A stretch of DNA of 38,919 bases from Candidatus Peribacteria bacterium (GTDB lineage Bacteria > Patescibacteria > JAEDAM01 > Absconditabacterales > Absconditicoccaceae). A program made the position numbers and the translations under genes. The DNA is taken from the NCBI GenBank assembly GCA_031280545.1, contig JAITGP010000003.1, positions 1 to 38,919 on the forward strand, in the 5' to 3' direction. The notes below the pieces were generated by a model that had not been told where the DNA came from, ran no database searches, and saw nothing but the letters and a program-made list of their open reading frames with translations. Below are positions 30,226-38,919 of this stretch, piece by piece; the first letter of the stretch is position 1, and the number at the start of each line of letters is the position of its first letter.

Positions 30226-33200
30226 CTACTCTTGTCGTAACTCTCCATACCACTTTTCCTTTTCTTGCTGATAATATGCAAGCAAAGAGCTAGGCAAATG
30301 CTCTACCACGCGTCAAACAAGATACTCCGAAGCAGACTGATTATACTGCGTAGAACGCAAAGAAGCCACATTAGTTAAGGAAAAATTCTCTCCTTTTCGA
30401 TTGAAAGTATATCCTCCAGCTTTTATCTCTTTTTTGGTAGCAGAATATAAATCAAACAGTTCTTTTAAATCTGATTCATAATAGAGTAAGGAATAATTAT
30501 TTTTGAGATACTTTTCCAATTCTGCCAGATAATTATTTTGAAACGAAAGCAATTTGGTATTTTTCTCTGTAGTAGAATTCGGAATTTTCTTACAACCAAA
30601 GACTACCTTATTATAAGAAATACAAAGCTGATCATCCTTTTTTACTAGTGTAATCTTTTTCACTACAGCAATCTCCTCATTAGGAATCTCTGAAACAGCT
30701 ACATTATTGGAAGAAAAGCGTACACCTTCTCCAGCTTTCCCATAACAGAAATCGCTAATCGGCTCCGTTCCTTTCATCAGCGTCACACACGAAGCCGTAT
30801 TTGGGAAGCTAAACGTCCCCTTTATCATGATTTCTTGATTAGGCAAAAGTATTCCATTTAGCTTTTTTTTGGTTTTGTTATTGATCAAAAGATAAAACTC
30901 TGGTGAAAGATGTAACTCATCTAAGAAACCATCTCCCTCCCAAAATAACGTAATTTCCTCCTTTTCGTTGTCTTTTCCAGAGGGATTTGGAAGAAGGGAA
31001 CGAATAGAAATAGCAGGTAATGCAGAAGTTATCACCTCTCCAGAAAGTGTCATTTCTTCTTCAGATCCAGGATTATAACATCTCGTATCAAAGGTATATT
31101 CCTTATATTTCAGCGAAACACAAGTAGCCTTAGTATTCGGCATCTGGAAATCACCCTTAAGAGTAAATGTATCAGCTAGAGGTAAAAATCAGAAATTTTC
31201 CAAAGATTTATTTTTCGTAGTCCCTGTAGTATATTCACTCCAAGGAAAGATCGTCAATTTAAAGTTATCTGAAAAATCAATTCACAATAATCCCGAACCC
31301 TCCATAAGATCCAAAGACAACACAACCACCTCATTATCTTTGTCAGTTCCCACAGGATCATACTCCAGAGAAGCAATCTTGAAAGAAAGCTTGTCATAGT
31401 CAAATCCCCATGCCTCTGGAGCATCTTCAATACTTATCCCACAAGTAGAAGCAGATCGAAGTCAGACACTTTTTGTTTTCGCAAACTGTTCAGCAGATTG
31501 GAAAGAGGATTGAAATTGATAATCAGATTTATACGTATACTCTTTAGCATATCCATCAGCAAGCATTTTTTCATTAACAAGAACATCACCAAGATACACA
31601 TAAGCGAGCAATCTCCCATAACTATCAACTTGCTGTTGAGTAAAATCATACTCTAAACGAATGTTTTTATTTTTAATCAGATTAGTCAAATACGTTTTAG
31701 CTTCTGTGCCAAAACACTCAGTATGGCGATATCTCGTTGTCGTGCTTTCAGGGGCATCTACTCCCAGTAAACGAACAGACTGCAACGTTCCATCTTCCTT
31801 ACGAAAACGAAAGGTATCTCCATCCAACACAGAATACACTTTCACTTCTCCCGACTGAACAAGAATTTTAGGAGTATTGGGGTTATAAAAATATGTGTCA
31901 AAAATTGTCGTATCATAAAAGAGAGAAACCATCACGTCTTCACCACTTTTCGTGGAATTAGGAAAACCAAAAGTACCTTTAAAGGTCTTCGTCTCTCCAG
32001 CTGAAAGAGTCCCTGTAAGCTTTTTATTGGTCGTGTTTATTTTGAGTTTTATAAAAGAAAGATCTAAAGTCTGACTAGAAAAATTCTGTAAGGTAATCGT
32101 TTCATTATCAGTATCAGAACCCTCAGGATCATAGAGAATATCGACAATTTTCACTTGATACTCAGCAGGATTGAAGGGAGGAATTTCGTCCTTTTTCTCT
32201 GTTTCTTTTTGAGGGATTTCTGCCACATAACACAAATTATCCAAAAGTACCCCCCCAGAAAATAACGAAACACAAGCTCCCGCATCCAAAAATCAGAAGT
32301 TTTTAGTAAAAGTATCAATACTGTTAGCAGAAAGAATTCCGTCAATATACTTTTTGGTAGTAGCAGTAGAGGTTTTAAGATACAGAGTATGTTTGGTGAA
32401 GTCGATATCGTAAGGAAGAAAAGACTGAAGAGTAATAGACTCAGGAGATTTAGGCTCAATAGTAATAATTTTTATCAACCCTGAAGCATGCTCTGAACCC
32501 TCATCATCAGAAGTTTCTGTCCCTCTCTCTTTTGGCTCATCTACCACCGTAGTATCTTCTACAGGAACTTCAATGATATTCTGCTCAAAAGTGGACCCAC
32601 ACAACTGCTCCTTAGATGGACAAGAACATCACCCTCCTCCACCAACATATTTCACCGTTTCGACAACTTTAACATTATATTCTGAACTCGGAGAAAAATA
32701 TTCCAACACTTCTTGTCCAAATCCTGGCGAAAACTCGTCCACAACGTCTATATTATCTCAACATCTACGTACAAGTCAATTATGATATGTGGATTTTCCA
32801 GGAGTGGCTGACAGCACCTTCACCATGTCCAAAAGTTGTCGACTTTGTCCATCCCATCAATATATTTCTAGTTCTCATCAGCCATCATTAAATACTATAT
32901 CAGGATGATAACCAAGAGTTAGCAAACCTGCTCCGGATAATTCTCCGACATCTCTCGTCAAAATCATCCTTGTGTTTTTTTCTAAAAGTGATCTATCATA
33001 GAATTCTTGTTCCTCATCCAAATTAAAGACAAAAAAATTCTGAAGTAAAGATCCGGTAAAAAGCAATACATCATAGTCCCATTCCATATCCTCATGAATC
33101 ATAAATTCCAAATAGGGAGCATATCTTTCATTACCTCGCCATACTTCACTCAGAGTAAAGAGATCTTCTACAACTTTTTTACAGATATCTGGAGAAGTAG

Positions 33201-34578
33201 GATCAATCGGTTTTATAGGTCTATGTCCATCTTCATATCTATAATCAAAGGGAGAGTTAATATCTACAGAAGTATGTAAAATTCATGGATTTGCCATATA
33301 GTCACTATAAATATTTTCATTCTTATGAGTCGCTGCTCTGGTAATAAGAGTATCTGATTCCAATACGACTTTATGTACAGATTCAAAATAATAGCTCCAA
33401 TCTTTCATCCAATGCTCCAGCACCAAAAAAGTATCAACCACTTCATCATCGACAATAAGATCTAGTAATAATTCTTTATCATCGGGAATATCAAAATCTG
33501 GAAAACCATTCACGCTATTAAGTATAAGCCCTTCATTGTTAGGAATACGGAAAAAATAACCAGTATTAGCCAATACAATATAACCCCCTGCTGGAATTGA
33601 AACATTAGAATAAGTATAAGAATGCAGATCACCAGAAAAAACAGTTCCAGACAAGGTAAGCACTCCTTCAAAACTTCCCTCTCCAATATTAAAAATCTCT
33701 ATTCGTTCCTCATTGGGATGATATGCTTCCTCATCATCACAGTACCGGTCTTTAATATCTTTTTTTGTACAACTATACGCATCATCAAAAAAAACTTCAG
33801 AAATCAAAAGCTTTGAAGGAAATTTTGGTAATGGTCCCTGTCAAATCCATGGAGTTTCTGTTCCCAGAATGGTAACCTTTCCAGGATTAGCAGTAAATAC
33901 TTCAATATTGAAATTATGATCAGGAATGCTTGCTTCAATGTTCCATACTCCATCTTCATAGAGTCTTTCAAAGGAAAGACGAGGAACCTTATTTTTATAT
34001 GCCACAACCGTAATGCTATCCACCACAAAGGTATCTAGTAATACTCCATTTAAGAGAAGTTCAATAGCAATAGCATTAGTATCTGTCAAAGAAAGCCTAG
34101 CATCATTTTCTACAATATACTTTGTATCTACAATTCCTGAAGAGGTTTTATTGGCAATAATCACTGAACTATAGGCAGGAATAGTAATATTTCCTGAAAA
34201 TGATCCATTATTTCTTCTACTATTAGTTAAAACAAGAGGTCAATAAAAGGTATTTTCACCAAAATTAGTGATCTCTATCCACTCATCAGCTCCAAAGCAA
34301 AATACTTCCGTAATTTTCAAAGTAGATGCATCCAGTGAAGAAGTCTGAATCTCTGTTCTGGCTACAACAATATTTTCTTCTACAAAAACTTCTTCTTCAA
34401 CAGATTCTTCTAAAAGATCAACATCTTGTTCATAGTCGATATATATATCCACATTTTCCTCCTCAATACTTACAATAGAAGGCTTCTCATCCTCTTGAGC
34501 GAAAAGAAGAGGCAGTGGACAAAAAGATTGGAAAAGGAGAATTCCAACAAGCAGAAGATAAAGTGTTTTTTTAAACAT
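30226..34578 (-). CDS. Giant secreted protein: lamin-tail domains with a central thermonuclease
   Basis: 1450 residues in one frame once about 14 UGA codons are read as Gly. Signal peptide (LYLLLVGILLFQSFCPLPLLFAQ), an acidic linker, then lamin-tail-like domains: LKITEVFCFGADEWIEITNFG (from about 87), LLISEVFFDD...ERIEIFNIGEG (from 256), and later copies with the core DPxGxDxxNExIxL near 817 and after 1050. A staphylococcal-nuclease domain occupies about 908-1045 with all key residues: DGDT (919-922), Arg936, Asp941 and Glu944 of VRLLGVDAPE, Arg989 of YGRLLAY. The C terminus is helical. A Cys-rich GGGGGCSCP linker lies near 655. A TACTAT -10 lies at 34621-34626 without a good -35. Probably surface-bound, degrading extracellular nucleic acid. 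One of the largest UGA-interrupted genes here. Confidence 0.85.
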
Positions 34579-34733
34579 TGGAGAAAATTAATAATAAAGC
34601 GGGGCTCTCATTTCTGAGAAATAGTAGGTATTTATGAGATACTTAGTAATTTACTTAGACATTGACTATTCATGTCCATATTGACGATTTATCTTCAGTT
34701 TGCAAGAGAAAATTAACCCACATTAACTCACTC

Positions 34734-34761
34734 TTGCATTCTCTCTATACTTGGCTATACT
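34734..34761 (+). promoter_or_regulatory. Promoter of the mscL-like gene
   Basis: TTGCAT (34734-34739), a 16-bp spacer, then TATACT (34756-34761); the leader is about 29 nt. Confidence 0.65.
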
Positions 34762-34796
34762 GCAAGCAAAGTTTTTTTATCTTTTCCTTAATCTCA

Positions 34797-35111
34797 ATGG
34801 AAACTGTAATAAGCGACCCAAGTATTCGAGCACAATTTATCGACTTTATCCAAACCTACAACATCTTTGGGGTAGCAGTAGGGCTCCTCATCGCAAAAAA
34901 AGTGGCAGATTTTACAAAATCTATAGTAGAAGACTTCATCACTCCCCTGATTTTCAATCCTCTTTTCAAAAAGCTGAAAATTGAAAAACTCTCTGACCTT
35001 TCTTATAAATGAATCCTCTATGGGAAAGTACTTTCTAGTTTCATTGACTTCATCATCACAGCTTTCCTCATCTTCCTCCTAGTAAAATACGTGAGTATCA
35101 AAATTAAATAA
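34797..35111 (+). CDS. MscL-like mechanosensitive channel
   Basis: 104 residues from ATG 34797, one UGA Gly (35010-35012). FIDFIQTYNIFGVAVGLLIAKKVADFTKSIVEDFITPLI matches the amphipathic N-terminal helix and pore helix of MscL, and SSFIDFIITAFLIFLLVKYVSIKI is the second membrane helix. Shorter than the usual 130 residues, mainly in the periplasmic loop and C-terminal bundle. Expected to release solutes under osmotic shock. The glycosyltransferase gene follows 38 nt later. Confidence 0.75.
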
Positions 35112-35149
35112 TCAGTCTTCTTCATCAGGATTTATCTCTCCTTTATCAC

Positions 35150-36343
35150 ATGAATTTCATCAGCCTTTCCTTTTATTGTTATTTAGTGAGCTTTATTCTA
35201 GTTATCATTTTCTTTTTCCTTGATCGAAGAAAAAAAAGAAAACTGAAAGAAATGGAGGATATTTCCATCCTAATTCCCTGCTATAATGACGGAGAAAGTA
35301 TCGCATTAACCATTAAAAGCGTCTATGACTCCTATCCCTCTGAACATTTTCAGTTGATCGTAATAAACGATAAATCCACAGATGACTCACTAACACAACT
35401 ACAAATTCTCCAAAAACAATATGGATTTACCCTCATAGACAACGAAAAAAATCTCTGAAAATCTGAAACCCTCAACACTGCTTCTGAATTAGCTCTTCAT
35501 AGCAAATTATTGATTCTAGACGCTGATGTAATTATCAAAAAAAAGCATATCCATGATATGCTCGCCAGAATGCAAGAAAATGAAAAAATAGCTGGGGTTT
35601 CCTGTCCATACGTTCCCTACAATAGCGGATTTCTTCCCATTATGCAAGATATAGAGTATGTAATGCTGGATCTCATCCAAGGATCCTACAACACCTTTGG
35701 AGCCATTGCTCTTCGAGGAGGATGTTTTATGGTAAAAAAATCCGCTTTCTTTCAGGTAGGAAAATTCTCTTCACGAGTAATGACAGAAGACTTAGATCTT
35801 GCCTTTAAACTAAATAAAGCTGGCTACAAAGTTCAACAATCCTTTCACAGAGTCTCCACTTTTGTCCCTGCAAACCTCAAAACACGATACAAACAGAAAA
35901 TTAGACGAAATTCTGGCGGAACTCACTGCTGGATCAAATATCCAGAAATATGGATAAAAAACCCGCTTCACGTGATTATGATTTTTTCCTTCAATTTATT
36001 GATAGTGAGTCTCGTCTTCCAAATGGTTCAGAATTATGATCTCTTTGTTATTATTTTCAATCAACCCGATATTGTGAAAGCTTTTTTCATCGTTTTCAAT
36101 GCAAAACGATGGTTTAATTTCATCTTTGTAAAATCTTCATTTTCTCTCCTCTCTCTGCCTTATGTTATCCCACTCCTAAATAAACGACAATACGCCCGAA
36201 AATTCCTCTTGATTATCCCCTATTCTATCATTTATGTCCCTATGTATACTTTTGTAGGAATAATTGGACTCTTCACAGGAATAAAAAATTATAGAAAATT
36301 AGAAAAAATCTGAAAAAGTGGAAAAGGAATCGCTTGGAAATAG
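35150..36343 (+). CDS. Family 2 glycosyltransferase, processive membrane type
   Basis: 397 residues with two UGA glycines (35456-35458, 36311-36313). N-terminal membrane helix, then a GT-A domain: ISILIPCYNDG, VINDKSTDD, LILDADV (Asp124, Asp126), VMTEDLDLA (212-214) and Q249-K-I-R-[CGA]253. With CGA as Trp the last is QKIRW, the QxxRW motif of cellulose, chitin and poly-GlcNAc synthases. Three C-terminal membrane helices follow. It probably polymerises or transfers a surface sugar at the membrane. The stop lies 2 nt from the convergent rnc stop. Confidence 0.85.
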
Positions 36344-36345
36344 TC

Positions 36346-37083
36346 TTATTTTTTACCTTTTTTTTCATAAAAGTTTTTCGCAGCATTTTCTTGAGCTTTT
36401 TTCTTATTTGAGCCAAAACCTTCAGCCTTCTTTTCTCCATTTACCAAAAGTTCTGATTTATAGGTAATCACATTCTTTTTTTCATCAGTTTTCATTTCCA
36501 CATCCAAATATTCTGGAGTCAGTTTGGTCTCATGTTGCACAAATTCTTGCACCAAAGTTTTATAGGACTTCACAGGACGCTTAGAAATAGTATCTATTTT
36601 AGGATACAAATACTTATCTACAAAACTTTCCACAGTACTTTCTCACATATCCAAATAAAGATATCCTAATAACGCTTCAAAAGCATCTCCTAAAATGGTA
36701 TCTTTTTCACGCCCCTTGGAATGTTCTTCCCCACGAGAAATAAAAATCTGTTTATCCAAACCTATATCCCTGCTCACTTCAGCCAAAGTTTCTTCACGTA
36801 CCAAAGCAATTTTATACAACGTCATAATACTTTCATCCATCTCAGGATTACGTAGAAAAAGAAGTTTTGTAATAATCGCTCCCAAAATTCCATCTCCCAC
36901 AAATTCCAAACGTTCATTATGGGAAGTAATTTCTTTGAAATCTGCAGCATAAGACTTATGGATAAAAGCTATTAGAAAAAGATCCGTATTTTTGATATTT
37001 TCCACATGCACTCCCAATCCAGTAAGATAAGCTTTTAAAGTATCAAGTTGAGCAGAAACTTCAGCAGGGACCAAAAGAAACAT
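36346..37083 (-). CDS. rnc: Ribonuclease III
   Basis: 245 residues; cuts double-stranded RNA in rRNA maturation and decay. The catalytic signature is SHNERLEFVGDGILG, with the downstream acidic DAFEALLGYLYLD. One UGA Gly (36643-36645) separates it from the linker and the C-terminal double-stranded RNA-binding domain (KTLVQEFVQHETKLTPEY...GFGSNKKKAQENAAKNFYEKK). ATG 37083 fits the promoter at 37123-37150. Confidence 0.95.
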
Positions 37084-37122
37084 TATAGTAATAATAAAGT
37101 AAAATAAAGGAATATAGTAAAC

Positions 37123-37150
37123 ATCTTACATATTTTTAACGAAAAATCAA
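37123..37150 (-). promoter_or_regulatory. Promoter of rnc
   Basis: On the minus strand: TTGATT (37145-37150), a 16-bp spacer, then TAAGAT (37123-37128); the leader is about 33 nt. Confidence 0.6.
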
Positions 37151-37169
37151 AGACTTATTGAAAATTAGG

Positions 37170-37197
37170 TTGTTTTTCTCTCTCATTTCACTAGTCT
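37170..37197 (+). promoter_or_regulatory. Promoter of the lipoprotein gene
   Basis: TTGTTT (37170-37175), a 16-bp spacer, then TAGTCT (37192-37197); the leader is about 24 nt. Confidence 0.45.
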
Positions 37198-37227
37198 TTT
37201 AAAACCTATTTATCCCTTTATTGCCAA

Positions 37228-38442
37228 ATGAAAAAATTTACCTTTCATTTCTCTCTCCTTTTGGGAATAGGAGTTTCTACACTCTTTCTCTCAGCCTGTT
37301 CTACTCCAGATCTCACCCAACCTGAAATACAAGACCTTTACCAAAAGCAACTTCAATCCATAGAAAATTCCTTTAAAACCTATTTTTCTCCCATTCCTGA
37401 AAATTACCAAACTACCACACAACTTCAACTTTCCTCTTCTAAAAATTCTCTAGATGGACAAGCAAGCTATCAATCTGTAAAAAATACTTCTCTAAAAAAA
37501 GAAGAAAAAAGCAGTATTTCCTTTCAAGTAGACCTTAAAAACTTTGGAGAAAATATCCCCTTACAACTTTCTGGAGCACTCCTTAGCTTATACAAAGACA
37601 AAGAAATGTATATAAATATTCAGGATTTTTCTCTGTTTATGGGACAAGGAAACGCTGAAGCAAAATTTATCACCCTTTTAGCTAAACAACTAGCAAACAA
37701 ACGAATCGCTTTAGATAAACAAGAGATGATAGGAATAAGTGTAATAGAGACTCCAAGTTATAGCGAAATTATTCATAATTTTCTCACACTATATACTCCC
37801 TTAGCTGATATCACCTATACCCAAGATCTCCAAACTAAAAACAGATTTTTAGGGACAATTAATACTCTTTCTCCAGATTATCTCACCTCTCTTGAAACTC
37901 TTCTTCAATTAGCTTCTGATCTCGCAGGAATAAAATTGTCACGCAAAAATATCACTCTCAACCCTCTTAAAGAAAGTACTATAGAATATCAACTTCCTAA
38001 AAAAAATACTGTGGAATATACTCAAAGACTCTATTTAACTACTGAAACTCAAACATTAACTTTATATATAGAATATATCAGAGGAACATTAGTAGTAACT
38101 CTTTGAGAAATCCAAGAAAAATCTGAAGAAAATATTACTTATGACCTGTCTTTTTCTTTAACAATTACTCCAAAAAATGCTTCTAGCTACCAGATTAAGG
38201 CAATTAAAACACAAGATACTCAAGTTATTCGAGACCTTGACACAAACATTAAAATACAACCAGAAAAACTATCAAAACTCCTCTTTACTTTCGAAGGAGA
38301 TTTAGTTCTCTCTCCTTTCCAACTGAATAATCAAGAAAATATTTCACTCTCCTTCAAAGGATCTGAAACTCTTCAACCTTCAATTACTACAGATTTTTCT
38401 CTCTCCTGAGAAACTATTCAACTTTCTAGTTTATTAGAATAA
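37228..38442 (+). CDS. Lipoprotein of unknown function
   Basis: 404 residues. Signal peptide with lipobox LSAC (Cys24), followed by a Ser/Thr/Gln-rich, mainly beta-strand exterior with no recognisable enzyme motif. Two UGA glycines (38104-38106, 38407-38409) extend the frame to TAA 38440-38442; standard translation loses the last quarter. The LCP-family gene follows after 40 nt, suggesting a shared envelope role. No family recognised. Confidence 0.7.
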
Positions 38443-38482
38443 TAGTTCTACCATCTAATTTATTTCCTGTTTTTAATCCCCT

Positions 38483-38919
38483 ATGACTACTAAAAAATCC
38501 TTTTCTTCTACGAATTTATGAGCTCATAAAAATACAAAAACACCCCTTAAAAAATTTTTAAAAACCTTTATCATTATCATTGGAATTTTAATTATATTAC
38601 TCTTTTCTTTTGCTTTAGTTGCAAGTTTTAAGGGTATGTGGAATAATATAAAAGACTTTACTATCACTATGGTAAGTAAAGAAATCTGAGATGAGATGCA
38701 AAAGGACCAATACGGAAATGTAAACGTATTATTATTAGGATATGGAGGAGAAGGACATGATGGAGGATTTCTTACAGATTCTATGATTGTAGCTTCACGA
38801 AATCCAGAAATTGGAAATATTTCTATGTTTTCAATTCCCCGTGATCTACGAGTAAAATATCCTAATGGAGGATATGGAAGAGTTAATGGATTATATTACA
38901 CCTATCTTAAAAAAACTAA
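38483..38919 (+). CDS. LytR-CpsA-Psr (LCP) family protein, 5' part
   Basis: 145 codons before the window ends; two UGA glycines (TNL-G-AHK, KEI-G-DEM). A basic N terminus and one membrane helix (FIIIIGILIILLFSFALVASF) are followed by the LCP domain start: VNVLLLGYGGEGHDGGFLTDSMIV, then SIPRDL-[CGA]-VKYP and YGRVNGLYY. LCP proteins transfer lipid-linked glycopolymers to the cell wall. With CGA as Trp the motif reads SIPRDLWV, a common form. The C-terminal part lies outside the window. Confidence 0.88.

Noticed and set aside
21400..38919. Different codon style (CTC, ACC, CAA, CGA) from the left half, suggesting horizontal transfer
   Set aside because: The change affects genes on both strands and non-coding DNA at one point and follows strand skew, so replication asymmetry explains it.

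Overview
The window comes from a low-GC candidate phyla radiation (Patescibacteria) bacterium, most likely Absconditabacteria (SR1), order Absconditabacterales. Two recoding signals in the sequence support this. UGA is read as glycine throughout: roughly 85 in-frame UGA codons by hand count, many at conserved glycines, while every gene ends in UAA or UAG. CGA and CGG sit where near-invariant tryptophans belong, for example LigA P-R-W-A-I-A-Y-K-F-P, the QxxRW motif of a family 2 glycosyltransferase and the P-W-x-R of LysRS. UGA=Gly with CGA/CGG=Trp is the code described for Absconditabacterales. Coordinates and residue counts below assume that code, so many genes are longer than standard translation would give.

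Layout. 0-7 kb: 3' end of an unknown gene, tRNA-Cys, a one-zinc-centre dnaJ, a GC-rich structured segment, a tandem CYTH locus broken by a frameshift, gyrB, and the comM-type AAA ATPase gene. 6.8-17.3 kb, mostly minus strand: a secreted leucine-rich-repeat protein, ligA, a 1022-residue protein carrying two copies of a GHKL-ATPase module, plus-strand ybaB, then lysS with two small membrane-protein genes. 17.6-21.3 kb, plus strand: a DEDDy exonuclease, a Trm9-like methyltransferase, a two-domain glycosyltransferase and a small membrane protein. 21.4-26.3 kb: frr (minus), an HlyD-type adaptor, an FKBP lipoprotein, a small membrane protein and a flippase. 26.3-29.4 kb, minus: a pilT operon with two VirB2/TrbC-like small membrane proteins and two coiled-coil proteins. 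29.5-34.6 kb: a small secreted protein and a 1450-residue secreted lamin-tail/thermonuclease protein. 34.7 kb to the end: an MscL-like channel, a processive-type glycosyltransferase, rnc, a lipoprotein and the start of an LCP-family protein.

Base composition flips sharply at about 21.35 kb. To the left the plus strand is G- and T-rich; to the right it is C- and A-rich. That is the polarity expected where replication forks converge, so the chromosome terminus probably lies here, and a partial dif-like sequence sits at the switch. Promoters share one design: a TTG-type -35, almost always a 16-bp spacer, a TAnnnT -10, and a 20-40 nt A/U-rich leader without an obvious Shine-Dalgarno sequence.

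Functionally the window combines housekeeping (gyrB, ligA, lysS, frr, rnc, dnaJ, ybaB) with surface and envelope biology (LRR protein, lamin-tail nuclease, pilus retraction ATPase, glycosyltransferases, flippase, LCP protein). The retraction ATPase, secreted nuclease and ComM homologue would fit DNA capture and processing by a host-dependent small cell, but that link is inference.
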